Positions 35,601 to 45,039 of a stretch of 64,000 nt of DNA are shown here, piece after piece. Below the pieces are notes generated by a model. It was given only the letters and a program-made list of their open reading frames with translations, searched no databases and had not been told where the DNA came from. The position numbers and the translations under genes are program-made. The first letter of the stretch is position 1, and every line of letters starts with the position of its first letter. The DNA comes from Thiothrix litoralis (GTDB lineage: Bacteria; Pseudomonadota; Gammaproteobacteria; Thiotrichales; Thiotrichaceae), in the NCBI RefSeq assembly GCF_017901135.1, contig NZ_CP072801.1, positions 1,612,001-1,676,000 on the forward strand. The letters are read 5' to 3'.

Positions 35601-38444
35601 TCATGATTCAACAATTCCTAATGCAGTATTCACTAATTCTTGTTGCTGTGCAGCATGTACTTTAGCGCTCCCTACCGCTGGTGAAGCAGATGCTGGGCGA
35701 CTGGATACATCCAAGCGTGCCAAACCACCCAATACAAGACGCAAGGATGGCTGAATGCTTAACCATGCGCCCTGATTCAATGGCTCTTCCTGACACCAGA
35801 CATTCACCGCAATATTCGGGTAACGGTCGAGCAGCGCGTTCATATCCGCTTCGGGGAAGGGGTACAACTGTTCGATACGCACAATCGCCACATCCTCAAG
35901 GCCAGCATTGCGACGCTTTTCCAGCAAATCGTAATAAACCTTACCACTGCACATCACCAGACGTGTTACCGCCAAGGGGTCAAGCGCGTCAATTTCGTCG
36001 ATAACATTCTGGAAGCCACGCTCGGTCAGGTCTTCCATGCTGTTCACCGCCAAGGGGTGGCGCAACAGGCTTTTCGGTGTCATCACGATCAACGGGGTGC
36101 GGTAATCACGCACCATCTGACGACGCAGCATGTGGAACGCCTGCGCTGGCGTACTAGGCACACACACCTGCATGTTATCTTGAGCACACAGCTGTAAGTA
36201 ACGTTCCAAACGCGCGGAGGAGTGCTCTGGCCCCTGACCTTCATAACCGTGTGGCAGCAACATAACCAAGCCGCACAACAAGCCCCATTTCTGTTCGCCG
36301 GAGCTGATGAACTGGTCGATAACCACTTGCGCACAGTTGGCGAAGTCACCGAATTGCGCTTCCCAAATGGTCATCATATTGGCTTCGGTGGTGGCATAAC
36401 CGTATTCAAATGCCAGTACCGCCTCTTCTGACAGCAACGAGTCGATCACCACAAACGGCAGTTGCGCTGGGGAAAGGTTTTGCAAGGGCACGTAAGTTTC
36501 ACCGGTTTCCTGCTCATGGAATACCGCGTGGCGATGGAAGAACGTACCACGCCCGCAGTCTTCACCCGACAAACGAATGGGGTAGCCTTCCTTGATCAGG
36601 GTTGCGTAAGCTAGGTTTTCGCAGAAGCCCCAATCCATAGGCTGTTCGCCTGCTGCCATTTTTTTACGGTCAGCAACGATACGCGCCACGCGGGAATTGA
36701 GTTGGAAACCTTCCGGTACGATGGTCAGCTTTTCACCCAGTTCGCGCACTGTCTCAGCACTAACGCTAGTATCCGCAGGCATATCCCACGCACCGCCGAC
36801 AAAGCGTTTCCATTTGACCGGGTGGGGGTTTTCCACTTTGCCTTTTTCCAGCAAATGCGGCACGGTGGGTGCGCCTTCAGTCAGTTGCTGGCGGCAACGT
36901 TGCACACGTTCCTGCGAGGCTTCCGCACTGATAACGCCCTCAGCAATCAGTTGCTGGGCGTAGCGTTCGCGGGTGGTTGGCATGGAACGAATTTTGCGGT
37001 ACATCACCGGCTGGGTGGCGGATGGCTCATCGGCTTCGTTGTGACCGTGGCGGCGGTAGCACACCAGATCAATCACCACATCCTTGTCGAACTTGGCGCG
37101 GTAATCGAAGGCCAGTTTGGTCACTAACACCACCGCTTCCGGGTCATCGCCGTTGACGTGGAAAACCGGGGAGTCGACCATTTTGGCAATGTCGGTACAG
37201 TAGAAGGTGGAACGTGCATCGGAGGCTGCACTGGTGGTAAAACCGACCTGATTATTGATGACGATGTGAATCGTGCCATAGGTGCGGTAGCCACGGGTTT
37301 CCACCATTTGTAGCATTTCCATGTTGACACCCTGCCCTGCGAACGCCGCATCGCCGTGCAACACCACCGGGATAATCTTGTCACCACCCGCGTCGTCCCA
37401 ACGGTCTTGGCGGGCGCGTACAGCACCTTGCACCACCGGGCCAACAATTTCCAGATGTGAAGGGTTGAAGGCCATCGCCACATGAACTGCGCCGCCCGGC
37501 GTCATCATATCGGAGGCGTAACCCATGTGGTATTTCACATCACCTGTGCGCCCGGTGTAGGAATATTTGCCTTCAAACTCGCCAAACAACATGCCTGGCG
37601 CTTTGCCCAATACATTGACCAGCACATTCAGACGCCCACGGTGTGCCATGCCGATGACCATTTCCTGCGCCCCCAGCGTGCCACCGTGCTGGATCAGGGT
37701 GTTCAACATGGGGATCAGGCTTTCGCCGCCTTCCAGTGAGAAACGTTTCTGCCCGACGTAATTGGTGTGCAGGTAACGTTCCAGACCTTCGGCAGCGGTG
37801 AGGCGGTCGAGGATTTCGAGCTTCTCATCATGGGTGTAAGCAGTCGTGGAACGCACCGTTTCCAGACGTTGCTGAATCCAGCGTTTCTGTTCGGTGTTGG
37901 TAATGTGCATGTATTGCACCCCAACATGCCCGCAATAGGTCTGTTCCAGTTGCGCCAGAATGTCGCGCAACGTCATTTGGTCAGAGGAAAACAGGGAACC
38001 GGTATTAAAGGTCGTCCCCAGATCAGCTTCGCTCAATGAGTGATACGCCAGCGTCAGTTCTTTGACGAATGCCGGGGTATTTTCATCCAGCGGATTGGTT
38101 TTGGCGTGGAAGTGACCGAGGAAGCGGTAAGCGTTGATGAGCTGCAATACTTTGACTTGCTTGCGCTCGTGTTCCAGATCAGCGCTATTATTCGCCGCCG
38201 GAGCAGCATGGGCTTGCGGCTTGGCGGCGTAAGCGCGGAAATAATCTTTCACCAGTGAGTGGCGAGCGTCACGGTCTTGCCCGTTGACCTGTGGCAATGC
38301 ATCAAAATAGTGCTGCCAACTGGCGGGGATGGAGTCTGGCTCCTGCAAATAGCGTTCGTACATTTCTTCGAGGTACAACACGCTGTTACCGTCCAATTGC
38401 GTATCGACATTCCAGGCCGTAACCTGCCCTGCTCCTTTGTTCAT
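35601..38444 (-). CDS. sucA: 2-oxoglutarate dehydrogenase E1 component
   Basis: A 947-residue thiamine-diphosphate enzyme, the decarboxylating E1 of the TCA-cycle oxoglutarate dehydrogenase complex. Motifs include GMAHRGRLNVLVNVLGK, GDAAFAGQGVNMEMLQ and the ThDP/Mg site GDDPEAVV, then YRRHGHNEADEPS and LLPHGYEGQGPEHSSAR. The N-terminus holds a lipoyl-transferase docking-like segment (YLEEMYERYLQEPDSIPASW). The length is typical. sucB and lpd are not adjacent, unlike the usual sucAB order. The 262-bp gap to the divergent GntR gene carries five TGTCRACA boxes. Confidence 0.95.
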   Translation of the reverse strand: MNKGAGQVTAWNVDTQLDGNSVLYLEEMYERYLQEPDSIPASWQHYFDALPQVNGQDRDARHSLVKDYFRAYAAKPQAHAAPAANNSADLEHERKQVKVLQLINAYRFLGHFHAKTNPLDENTPAFVKELTLAYHSLSEADLGTTFNTGSLFSSDQMTLRDILAQLEQTYCGHVGVQYMHITNTEQKRWIQQRLETVRSTTAYTHDEKLEILDRLTAAEGLERYLHTNYVGQKRFSLEGGESLIPMLNTLIQHGGTLGAQEMVIGMAHRGRLNVLVNVLGKAPGMLFGEFEGKYSYTGRTGDVKYHMGYASDMMTPGGAVHVAMAFNPSHLEIVGPVVQGAVRARQDRWDDAGGDKIIPVVLHGDAAFAGQGVNMEMLQMVETRGYRTYGTIHIVINNQVGFTTSAASDARSTFYCTDIAKMVDSPVFHVNGDDPEAVVLVTKLAFDYRAKFDKDVVIDLVCYRRHGHNEADEPSATQPVMYRKIRSMPTTRERYAQQLIAEGVISAEASQERVQRCRQQLTEGAPTVPHLLEKGKVENPHPVKWKRFVGGAWDMPADTSVSAETVRELGEKLTIVPEGFQLNSRVARIVADRKKMAAGEQPMDWGFCENLAYATLIKEGYPIRLSGEDCGRGTFFHRHAVFHEQETGETYVPLQNLSPAQLPFVVIDSLLSEEAVLAFEYGYATTEANMMTIWEAQFGDFANCAQVVIDQFISSGEQKWGLLCGLVMLLPHGYEGQGPEHSSARLERYLQLCAQDNMQVCVPSTPAQAFHMLRRQMVRDYRTPLIVMTPKSLLRHPLAVNSMEDLTERGFQNVIDEIDALDPLAVTRLVMCSGKVYYDLLEKRRNAGLEDVAIVRIEQLYPFPEADMNALLDRYPNIAVNVWCQEEPLNQGAWLSIQPSLRLVLGGLARLDVSSRPASASPAVGSAKVHAAQQQELVNTALGIVES

Positions 38445-38512
38445 GTGATAAACCTACATTGATGGTAAATATCAAACATTCATGACTTGACGCACCGCAG
38501 CAAAGTAGTGCA

Positions 38513-38692
38513 TTGTCGACACATTGGTGTCGCAAGTGGGCTTATCACCCACTATTTCAGGTCAAAAACAGTCATTTCTTGGTTATAGTGTCGACATTAT
38601 AACTTCAAAGTGTCAACAATGTCAGGATGTTTTTCTTGAAAAAGCGCTATTTCAAGGTATTATTGTCAACATAACGCATAAGATGTCGACAA
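38513..38692. promoter_or_regulatory. Array of five TGTCRACA operator-like boxes between sucA and the GntR gene
   Basis: TGTCGACA occurs at 38514-38521, 38589-38596 and 38684-38691, and TGTCAACA at 38611-38618 and 38664-38671. They are spaced irregularly over 180 bp of the sucA/GntR intergenic region. The last box is 16 bp before the GntR start, where the ribosome site would be. Palindromic GTC/GAC half-sites are typical for FCD-type GntR proteins, so autoregulation and control of sucA (and perhaps sdh) are likely; this is inference. Confidence 0.65.
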
Positions 38693-38706
38693 CTTGAGGT
38701 AGCACC

Positions 38707-39396
38707 ATGGCCTTTCTGACAGCCTGCAAATTGCAGGATCCGGTAACGATTGCAGACAAGTTATTCATAGATCTGCGACGTGCCATTCTGGAGGGAGAGA
38801 TTCCCGCCGGAAAAAAGATTAGTGAGCCAGAGCTGGCAGCAGCGTATGGCGTGAGTCGAGGTTCCCTGCGGGAAGCCATCGGCAAACTGGAAAATTGCAA
38901 TTTAGTGACGCGCAAGCCCAATATTGGTGCACGCATCATTGGTTTTTCCACAGAACAACTGGTGGAAATTTACCAAATACGTGAAGCAGCGGAAGGTATG
39001 GCTGCGCGACTGGCAGCGGAGAACATGACGGAAGAAGAAGTGGTGCGCCTGCGTAAGATTCTGGAGCAACACAAAGCGGAAATCGCCCAACATCAAAGCT
39101 ACTCACAGCACGATGTGGATCTGGATTTTCACTTTTCCATCATTCAAGGCAGCAAGAACAAACGTCTGATCCGCATGTTATGTCAGGATTTGTATGATTT
39201 GGTGCGGTTTTACCGCTTCCGTATCCAGTCCGGCTTTAGCCGCAGCGAACAGGCATTTCAGGAACACAACCTGATCGTGTCCGCCATTGAACGGCGCGAC
39301 GGGGAAATGGCGGAAACTTTGATGCGTCATCACATCCGTGCTTCGCGGGACTATGCCTGCAAGCTACTGGAACAGATGCCACATTCGGAAGGCTGA
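38707..39396 (+). CDS. GntR-family transcriptional regulator (FCD/FadR subfamily)
   Basis: A 229-residue regulator. The winged helix-turn-helix occupies residues about 12-80 (GEIPAGKKISEPELAAAYGV, RGSLREAIGKLENCNLV). The FCD ligand-binding domain spans about 85-215 and has metal-type residues (D in DLDFHFSIIQGSKN, then H in HNLIVSAIERRDGEMAETLM and RHHIRAS). FCD regulators usually respond to small carboxylates. It sits divergently to sucA and in line with sdhC, 34 bp upstream of it, so it is a good candidate regulator of these TCA genes. The ligand cannot be read from sequence. Confidence 0.88.
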   Translation: MAFLTACKLQDPVTIADKLFIDLRRAILEGEIPAGKKISEPELAAAYGVSRGSLREAIGKLENCNLVTRKPNIGARIIGFSTEQLVEIYQIREAAEGMAARLAAENMTEEEVVRLRKILEQHKAEIAQHQSYSQHDVDLDFHFSIIQGSKNKRLIRMLCQDLYDLVRFYRFRIQSGFSRSEQAFQEHNLIVSAIERRDGEMAETLMRHHIRASRDYACKLLEQMPHSEG

Positions 39397-39430
39397 CCGC
39401 CCACGACATTTCTATCAACGGGGATTATTC

Positions 39431-39808
39431 ATGAAGACCGCGAACAAACGACCACTTTCACCCCATTTGCAGGTGTACAAACCACAAATCACCTCGGTGC
39501 TATCCATCCTGCACCGGGTAACGGGTGCGGCACTGGCTGTCGGCACGTTGCTGGTGGTGTACTGGCTTGCTGCGATTGCCGGGGGCGAAGAATCTTTTAA
39601 CACTGCCAATGCGATCTTCGGCTCGTGGTTGGGGCAGTTGATGTTGTTTGGCTGGTCATGGGCGCTGTTTTATCACCTTGCCAACGGCATCCGCCACCTA
39701 GTCTGGGATGCTGGCTTTGGCTTTGAACTACCCACGGTTTACCTTGGCGGTAAAATTACCGTTGCGGCATCCTTCGTACTCACTATCCTGCTTTGGCTTG
39801 TTGCCTGA
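39431..39808 (+). CDS. sdhC: Succinate dehydrogenase cytochrome b556 subunit
   Basis: A 125-residue, three-helix membrane anchor. RPLSPHLQVYKPQITSVLSI and LHRVTGAALAVG contain the conserved Ser/Arg of the quinone site. The heme-ligand His region is FYHLANGIRHLVWDAG. The start at 39431 matches the family N-terminus; the frame's longer upstream part belongs to the regulator's 3' region. Confidence 0.93.
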   Translation: MKTANKRPLSPHLQVYKPQITSVLSILHRVTGAALAVGTLLVVYWLAAIAGGEESFNTANAIFGSWLGQLMLFGWSWALFYHLANGIRHLVWDAGFGFELPTVYLGGKITVAASFVLTILLWLVA

Positions 39809-39831
39809 ACCCTGTTGAGGAATTGCTACAC

Positions 39832-40212
39832 ATGAGTTTATTGACACCTTTCAAACGCGCCAGCGGCCTGGGTACAACCAGTGACGGGGTAAAACATTGG
39901 TGGATGCAACGGGTAACAGCGGTGGCGCTGGTTCCCCTGACCCTGTGGGTCGTATTTGCCGTCGCCGCGCATTCTGGCGATGATTACGCCACTGTCGCGG
40001 CGTGGTTCGCCCAACCATTCACCACCACCATGCTCACCCTGTTCGTGTTTACCACGTTCCTTCATGCCATTCAGGGGCTGACGGTGATCATTGAAGATTA
40101 TATCCATCATGAAGGCTACAAGATTGCTGCCATGATCGGAATGAAACTGGTGCTGGTGTTGTTGGGAACCAGTAGTGTTTTGAGTATTTTACGCGTCGCT
40201 TTCGCAGGCTGA
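39832..40212 (+). CDS. sdhD: Succinate dehydrogenase hydrophobic anchor subunit
   Basis: A 126-residue protein with three TM helices: [20 protein letters not shown], then [20 protein letters not shown] with the heme-region His and the Asp-Tyr near the quinone, then [16 protein letters not shown] lies 11 nt before ATG 39832. The stop shares a base with an ATG of the next frame (TGATG). Confidence 0.92.
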   Translation: MSLLTPFKRASGLGTTSDGVKHWWMQRVTAVALVPLTLWVVFAVAAHSGDDYATVAAWFAQPFTTTMLTLFVFTTFLHAIQGLTVIIEDYIHHEGYKIAAMIGMKLVLVLLGTSSVLSILRVAFAG

Positions 40213-40235
40213 TGACAGAAGAGGTTGATTACACA

Positions 40236-42023
40236 ATGACTGAGTACAAAATTGAACATCACACCTACGATGTCGTGGTCGTGGGTGCGGGTGGTGCGGG
40301 CTTGCGTGCCACCTTCGGGATGGCGGTAAAAGGCTTATCAACAGCCTGTATTACCAAAGTATTCCCAACGCGTAGCCATACCGTCGCAGCACAAGGCGGC
40401 ATGTCCGCCGCGCTCGGCAATATGGGGCCGGATAAATGGCAATGGCATATGTACGACACCGTAAAAGGCTCGGACTGGCTGGGCGACCAAGATGCCATCG
40501 AATACATGTGCCGCGAAGCGATTCCGGCGGTCATCGAACTGGAACATCAGGGCGTGCCGTTTTCGCGTACTGAGGAAGGCCGTATTTACCAACGTCCGTT
40601 TGGCGGCATGACCACTGAATTCGGCAAAGGCATTGCTCACCGTACTTGCGCGGCGGCTGACCGTACCGGGCACGCGATTTTGCATACCCTGTACCAGCAA
40701 TCGCTGCGTCACGATGCGGTATTCTTCATCGAGCATTTCGCGACCGACCTGATCATGGATGAGGAAGGCGTCTGCCGTGGGGTACTGGCGTGGGATCTGG
40801 CGAATGGTGTCCTGCGTATCTTCCGTGCGCAAAAAGTCGTACTGGCAACCGGCGGTTACGGTCGTGCCTACTTCTCTGCTACCTCAGCACACACCTGTAC
40901 GGGTGACGGTAACGGCATGGTAACCCGCGCTGGCCTGCCCTTACAGGACATGGAATTCACCCAGTTCCACCCAACCGGTATCTACGGCTCCGGTTGTTTG
41001 ATCACTGAAGGCGTGCGCGGTGAAGGTGGCTACCTGACCAATTCCCAAGGCGAACGTTTCATGGAACGTTACGCACCGAATGCCAAAGACCTTGCCTCAC
41101 GTGACGTAGTAAGCCGCGCCATGACCATCGAAATCAACGAAGGCCGGGGCGTGGGCAAGGAAACCGACCACATCCACTTGCACCTGGAACATTTAGGGCC
41201 GGAAGTTATCCACGAACGCCTGCCGGGTATCGCCGAAAGTGCGCGTATCTTTGCTGGCGTTGATGTCACCAAAGAGCCAATCCCAGTATTGCCGACAGTG
41301 CATTACAATATGGGCGGCATCCCCACCAATTATCACGGCGAAGTCGTGACCCTGAAAGATGGCGAACCGGATTCTGTGGTTCCCGGCCTGATGGCGATTG
41401 GTGAATGTGCTTGCGTATCGGTTCACGGCGCGAACCGTCTGGGTTCCAACTCCTTGCTGGACATCGTGGTCTTCGGGCGTGCAGCAGCCAACCGTTGCGC
41501 TGAAACCTTGACCGCAGGCGCAACTCAGCAAGAATTGCCTGAATCTGGCGTACAAAAAGCCCTCGACCGTTTCAAGCGCATCCACACTGCTGACGGCAGC
41601 AAATCCACCGCCGACATCCGCGATGCTATGCAGCGCACCATGCAAAAACACGCAGCGGTCTTCCGTACCGGCGAGTCCATGCAAGAAGGTGTCGCGAAAA
41701 TGAATGAGATTTACGCCAGCTTCAACGATGTTGCCGTCAAGGATCGTGGTCTGGTGTGGAATTCCGACCTGATGGAAACCTTCGAGCTTGCCAACCTGTT
41801 GGATTGCGCCCAGACCTCCATCAATTGCGCCCTCAACCGCGAAGAAAGCCGTGGTGCTCATGCCCGTGAAGACTTCCCGGAACGCGATGATGCTGGCTGG
41901 ATGAAACACTCCATCTCTTGGGTGGATGAAGCTGGCAAAGTCTCCATCGACTATCGCCCCGTCCACACGTACACGTTGACGGATGAAATCGAATACATCG
42001 CGCCGAAGAAACGGGTCTACTAA
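40236..42023 (+). CDS. sdhA: Succinate dehydrogenase flavoprotein subunit
   Basis: About 595 residues. It has the FAD-binding [12 protein letters not shown], the flavinylation region [15 protein letters not shown] with the covalent-FAD His, substrate site [15 protein letters not shown] and active-site Arg in RGEGGYLTN. The C-terminal helical and capping domains are complete. I start at ATG 40236 (MTEYKIEHH), which has AGAGG upstream; ATG 40212, overlapping the sdhD stop, would add eight residues and is possible. It oxidises succinate to fumarate and delivers electrons to SdhB. Confidence 0.95.
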   Translation: MTEYKIEHHTYDVVVVGAGGAGLRATFGMAVKGLSTACITKVFPTRSHTVAAQGGMSAALGNMGPDKWQWHMYDTVKGSDWLGDQDAIEYMCREAIPAVIELEHQGVPFSRTEEGRIYQRPFGGMTTEFGKGIAHRTCAAADRTGHAILHTLYQQSLRHDAVFFIEHFATDLIMDEEGVCRGVLAWDLANGVLRIFRAQKVVLATGGYGRAYFSATSAHTCTGDGNGMVTRAGLPLQDMEFTQFHPTGIYGSGCLITEGVRGEGGYLTNSQGERFMERYAPNAKDLASRDVVSRAMTIEINEGRGVGKETDHIHLHLEHLGPEVIHERLPGIAESARIFAGVDVTKEPIPVLPTVHYNMGGIPTNYHGEVVTLKDGEPDSVVPGLMAIGECACVSVHGANRLGSNSLLDIVVFGRAAANRCAETLTAGATQQELPESGVQKALDRFKRIHTADGSKSTADIRDAMQRTMQKHAAVFRTGESMQEGVAKMNEIYASFNDVAVKDRGLVWNSDLMETFELANLLDCAQTSINCALNREESRGAHAREDFPERDDAGWMKHSISWVDEAGKVSIDYRPVHTYTLTDEIEYIAPKKRVY

Positions 42024-42035
42024 AGGAGCATCGTT

Positions 42036-42815
42036 ATGGCTGAATTTACCTTACCTGCCAACTCGGTCGTGAAACCGGGCAAAACGTGGCCTGCGCCTAC
42101 TGGTGCAACCCGCGTGAAAAATTTCCGAGTCTACCGTTATGACCCGGATAGCGGCGAAAACCCGCGTTGGGACACTTACCAGATCGACCTCGACCAATGC
42201 GGGCCGATGGTGCTGGACGTGCTGCTGAAGATCAAAAACGAGATTGACCCATCCCTGACCTTCCGCCGCTCGTGCCGTGAAGGGATTTGTGGTTCGTGCT
42301 CGATGAATATCGGCGGTACCAACACACTGGCGTGCGTCAAGGCGATTGACGCTTTCGACGGCGATGTCACCATCAGCCCACTGCCGCACATGGAAGTGGT
42401 GAAAGATCTGGTGCCTGACCTGACGCATTTCTATGCGCAATACGCCTCGATCAAACCGTGGCTACAGACGCAAACTCCTGCCCCACCGGATCGTGAACGC
42501 CTGCAATCGCCGGAAGACCGCAAGAAACTGGATGGGCACTACGAGTGCATCCTGTGTGCTTGTTGCTCCACCTCTTGCCCAAGCTATTGGTGGAACAGTG
42601 ACCGTTATCTGGGGCCTGCGGTGCTGTTGCAAGCCAACCGCTGGGTGGTGGACAGCCGTGATGAAGCCACGGGCGAACGGCTCGACAATCTGGAAGACCC
42701 GTTCCGTTTGTACCGTTGCCACACTATCATGAACTGCACCAACACTTGCCCGAAGGGTTTGAACCCGGCGAAGTCCATTGCCGAACTCAAGAAAAAGATG
42801 ATCGAACGTAGATGA
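42036..42815 (+). CDS. sdhB: Succinate dehydrogenase iron-sulfur subunit
   Basis: A 259-residue protein. The [2Fe-2S] motif is [15 protein letters not shown] with a later Cys in LACVKA. The C-terminal clusters are built on [12 protein letters not shown] and [14 protein letters not shown]. The N-terminal 30 residues are a slightly long lead. It follows sdhA by 12 bp with GGAG before the ATG and precedes two sdhE-family genes. Confidence 0.95.
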   Translation: MAEFTLPANSVVKPGKTWPAPTGATRVKNFRVYRYDPDSGENPRWDTYQIDLDQCGPMVLDVLLKIKNEIDPSLTFRRSCREGICGSCSMNIGGTNTLACVKAIDAFDGDVTISPLPHMEVVKDLVPDLTHFYAQYASIKPWLQTQTPAPPDRERLQSPEDRKKLDGHYECILCACCSTSCPSYWWNSDRYLGPAVLLQANRWVVDSRDEATGERLDNLEDPFRLYRCHTIMNCTNTCPKGLNPAKSIAELKKKMIERR

Positions 42816-42816
42816 T

Positions 42817-43053
42817 ATGAGTGAACTTTCCCGACTGAAAATGCGCTCCCGGCGCGGTCTGAAGGAATTGGATGTGGTGCTCCAGCATTATCTGGAACAC
42901 CACTACCCAAGCGCCAGCCCGACAGACATCCAGCGGCTGGATGAATTGCTGGATCTGCAAGACCCCTTGCTGTTCGGAATGCTGCTGGGGATGGATCCCG
43001 TGCCAGAGGCTTACACAGCGTTGATCAACACGCTGAGGCAGGCGCATGACTGA
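42817..43053 (+). CDS. sdhE: SdhE FAD assembly factor
   Basis: A 78-residue protein, mainly helical. RLKMRSRRGLKELDVVLQHY holds the RGxxE motif that defines the SdhE/SDHAF2 family, which promotes covalent FAD attachment to SdhA. It begins one base after the sdhB stop and its end overlaps the next gene by 8 bp. Confidence 0.88.
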   Translation: MSELSRLKMRSRRGLKELDVVLQHYLEHHYPSASPTDIQRLDELLDLQDPLLFGMLLGMDPVPEAYTALINTLRQAHD

Positions 43054-43318
43054 CGCCCACCAAGCGGAACGGTTAGTACGCTTGCGATGGGCCTGTCGGC
43101 GCACCTTACAGGTACTGGATCAGCCCTTGGGTGAATTCCTGCGCGAATGCTTTCAGGATCTGGATATGGGCGAACAATTCGCGTTCGAGCGTTTATTGAA
43201 ATCCAGGGATCAGGAAATTCTCGACTGGTTAATTGGCAATCGCCAGCCCAGAGATGCCGGCATTTGCGCTATTATCGGGAAAATACGCCAACACAATGAT
43301 CTGACCGCCGGAGAGTAA
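43046..43318 (+). CDS. SdhE-like paralogue lacking the RGxxE motif
   Basis: A 90-residue protein with the same fold pattern (RLRWACRRTLQVLDQPLGEF, then FERLLKSRDQEILDWLIG) as the neighbouring SdhE. In place of RRGLKELD it has CRRTLQVLD, so both the Gly and the Glu of RGxxE are lost. It is translated from an 8-bp overlap with sdhE. It may be a partner, a regulator or a decaying duplicate of the assembly factor. Confidence 0.75.
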   Translation: MTDAHQAERLVRLRWACRRTLQVLDQPLGEFLRECFQDLDMGEQFAFERLLKSRDQEILDWLIGNRQPRDAGICAIIGKIRQHNDLTAGE

Positions 43319-43321
43319 CCC

Positions 43322-43744
43322 ATGCCTGACTTGCACGACCTGTCCCCTAGCGCTGCTTATACCTTGTTACAAAACACCCCACGTAGCGTACTGATTGATA
43401 TCCGTTCTTCGATGGAATACTTGTTTGTCGGGCACCCGGTCGGTTCCGTGCATATTCCGTGGATTGATGAGCCGGACTGGGAAGAAAACCCCCATTTCGC
43501 CAAAGACGTGCAAAGTTTACTCCAAAACCGTTTCAAAGACGGTACACCTCCGCAGGATGCAGCCGTCATCCTGATTTGTCGCAGTGGCAAACGCTCGCGT
43601 GAAGCCGCAACAGCGTTGCTGGCAGCAGGTTTCCAACAAGTCATGCACATCGACGAAGGCTTTGAAGGCGAGCGCGATGACAACCATCACCGAGGCACAT
43701 TAGGCGGATGGCGTTTTCATGGCTTACCTTGGGAACAGTGCTGA
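43322..43744 (+). CDS. Single-domain rhodanese-like sulfurtransferase
   Basis: A 140-residue rhodanese. The active loop is LICRSGKRSREAA with the catalytic Cys and basic residues. Other family parts are SVLIDIRSSMEYLFVGHPVG and GFQQVMHIDEGFEG. No signal peptide is visible, so it is cytoplasmic. It starts 3 bp after the previous stop and is the last gene of the sdh run. In a sulfur oxidiser it may carry persulfide sulfur, but that is inference. Confidence 0.9.
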   Translation: MPDLHDLSPSAAYTLLQNTPRSVLIDIRSSMEYLFVGHPVGSVHIPWIDEPDWEENPHFAKDVQSLLQNRFKDGTPPQDAAVILICRSGKRSREAATALLAAGFQQVMHIDEGFEGERDDNHHRGTLGGWRFHGLPWEQC

Positions 43745-43745
43745 T

Positions 43746-43766
43746 ACCCCTTAACCGGGGTTTATT
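43746..43766 (+). terminator. Rho-independent terminator after the sdh/rhodanese run
   Basis: ACCCC (43746-43750), loop TTAACC, GGGGT (43757-43761), then TTTATT. It lies 2 bp after the rhodanese stop. Confidence 0.7.
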
Positions 43767-43788
43767 CTGTCGATAGTCTTGACATCCT

Positions 43789-43809
43789 CCCCTCCCTGAA
43801 GGAAGGGGA
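43789..43809 (-). repeat. Right-end hairpin of the TnpB element / omegaRNA 3' part
   Basis: CCCCTTCC, loop TTTCA, GGGAGGGG (one G-U pair), followed by AGGATGTCAA. In TnpB systems this is the 3' end of the omegaRNA scaffold, with the guide taken from the flanking chromosome, here starting at about 43778 downward. It is now about 1.85 kb from tnpB because of the inserted IS. Confidence 0.6.
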
Positions 43810-43826
43810 TTCCTACTGCATTCAGC

Positions 43827-43834
43827 TAGATAGT
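43827..43834. repeat. Target-site duplication CTAGATAG (left copy)
   Basis: An 8-bp match with CTAGATAG at 45664-45671. The two copies directly flank the inverted repeats of the inserted IS. Confidence 0.85.
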
Positions 43835-44032
43835 GTCTGACCGAAAAAGCCTTCCTGCCGCCACGAGTGCCCAATTTTAGTCCATGCAGCCGTTTTCCCC
43901 GCCACCTTCTGGCAAGCACGAGGGTAAAACGCTGGGTTTCAAGGCATGGCTGGCAGCGCAGGCTTGCCTTCGGTGCAGGGGCTGCCCTGCCTTCCCGGCA
44001 TTTTCCCTCATCGGTCGGCGTTGTGGGGTGGT

Positions 44033-45019
44033 TCAGGCGGCTTGGCGCTGTCGTCGGCGTTCATCCTTCTGCAAGGCCTCCAACGCCCTGGCCTGTAAAA
44101 TGGCCCCGACCTTTTGCAGGTTCCTGCCCACCACCGCCAGTGCCACATAGCGCTTGAAGCGTTCCAGCCCCCGGTCGGGGCAATAGTCCAGCCCATGGAC
44201 TTCCAGTGCGTTGATGCCGGATTCCACCGCTGAGTGCTGGCGTCTGGCCTGGACAAACGCCGGGTCGGTTTCACGGGCAGTGTCCGCCTGGCTCCAGCGG
44301 CCCTTTTTCGGCAACACCACCCGGTCGAGCAGTTCGGCCAGTTCGCGCTGGTTTGCCGGTGAGTGGAACCCCTTGTCAAAGCTGCACGCGCTCAGGGAGG
44401 GGAACAGCGCTTTGGCTTGCTTAACCATGGTCACGGCAATCTCACTGTCGGGGCAGTGTTGCATCACTTGGTGGTGGAGGATGAAGCCGTCAGCCGATTC
44501 CATCACGCACACGTTCAGGCCCAGCTCCACCGGCACACCGGCTTTGCCCTTGCTGAGCCATTCGCTGTAATCCTCGAAGAGGGAGAAGATCTTGTCGCCG
44601 TGGGGGATGGTTTCCCCGTCCAGCACCCGCCGCCGCACCAGGTCAACCTGATGCCACCCGTACCCCAGCCAGCGCTGGAGGTCGTTGCCCGACCGGCTGT
44701 CCAGCAGGCTGAGGGGCAGGTCAGCCACCGTTTCCTCCACTTTCGACAACAGCGCGGCGCACAGGCCCAGGTAGGTGTGGTGGGCGTCACGGATGGCCTG
44801 TTGCCGGGTGGCCTGCTTGTCCGGGTCTTGGGAGCTGGAGTGCTTGAGCTTCTGCGCATGACGGCAGGCTTTCTTCACCTGGCGGAGATTGTACTGCCAT
44901 TGCCGCCAGCGGCTGTCGCCGTGCCCTTCACACCAATCGGCCACCGTGCGCACCGAACAACGCACCGCGTCGTACAACAGGTTGATGTCGGTCGGGTAGT
45001 GGATGTTGCTTTCCACCAC
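44033..45019 (-). CDS. Transposase C-terminal frame (DDE catalytic part)
   Basis: A 328-residue frame with its own ATG, though the true protein probably enters from the upstream frame. Read through the slippage, the first Asp lies in ARCDSFVVESNIHYPTD, the second in ACSFDKGFHSP and the Glu in HSAVESGINALEVH: a DDE triad in the right order. The N-terminal half is rich in Lys and helical. The C-terminus ends EALQKDERRRQRQAA. Confidence 0.82.
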   Translation of the reverse strand: MVESNIHYPTDINLLYDAVRCSVRTVADWCEGHGDSRWRQWQYNLRQVKKACRHAQKLKHSSSQDPDKQATRQQAIRDAHHTYLGLCAALLSKVEETVADLPLSLLDSRSGNDLQRWLGYGWHQVDLVRRRVLDGETIPHGDKIFSLFEDYSEWLSKGKAGVPVELGLNVCVMESADGFILHHQVMQHCPDSEIAVTMVKQAKALFPSLSACSFDKGFHSPANQRELAELLDRVVLPKKGRWSQADTARETDPAFVQARRQHSAVESGINALEVHGLDYCPDRGLERFKRYVALAVVGRNLQKVGAILQARALEALQKDERRRQRQAA

Positions 45020-45039
45020 GAAGGAGTCACAACGGGCGC

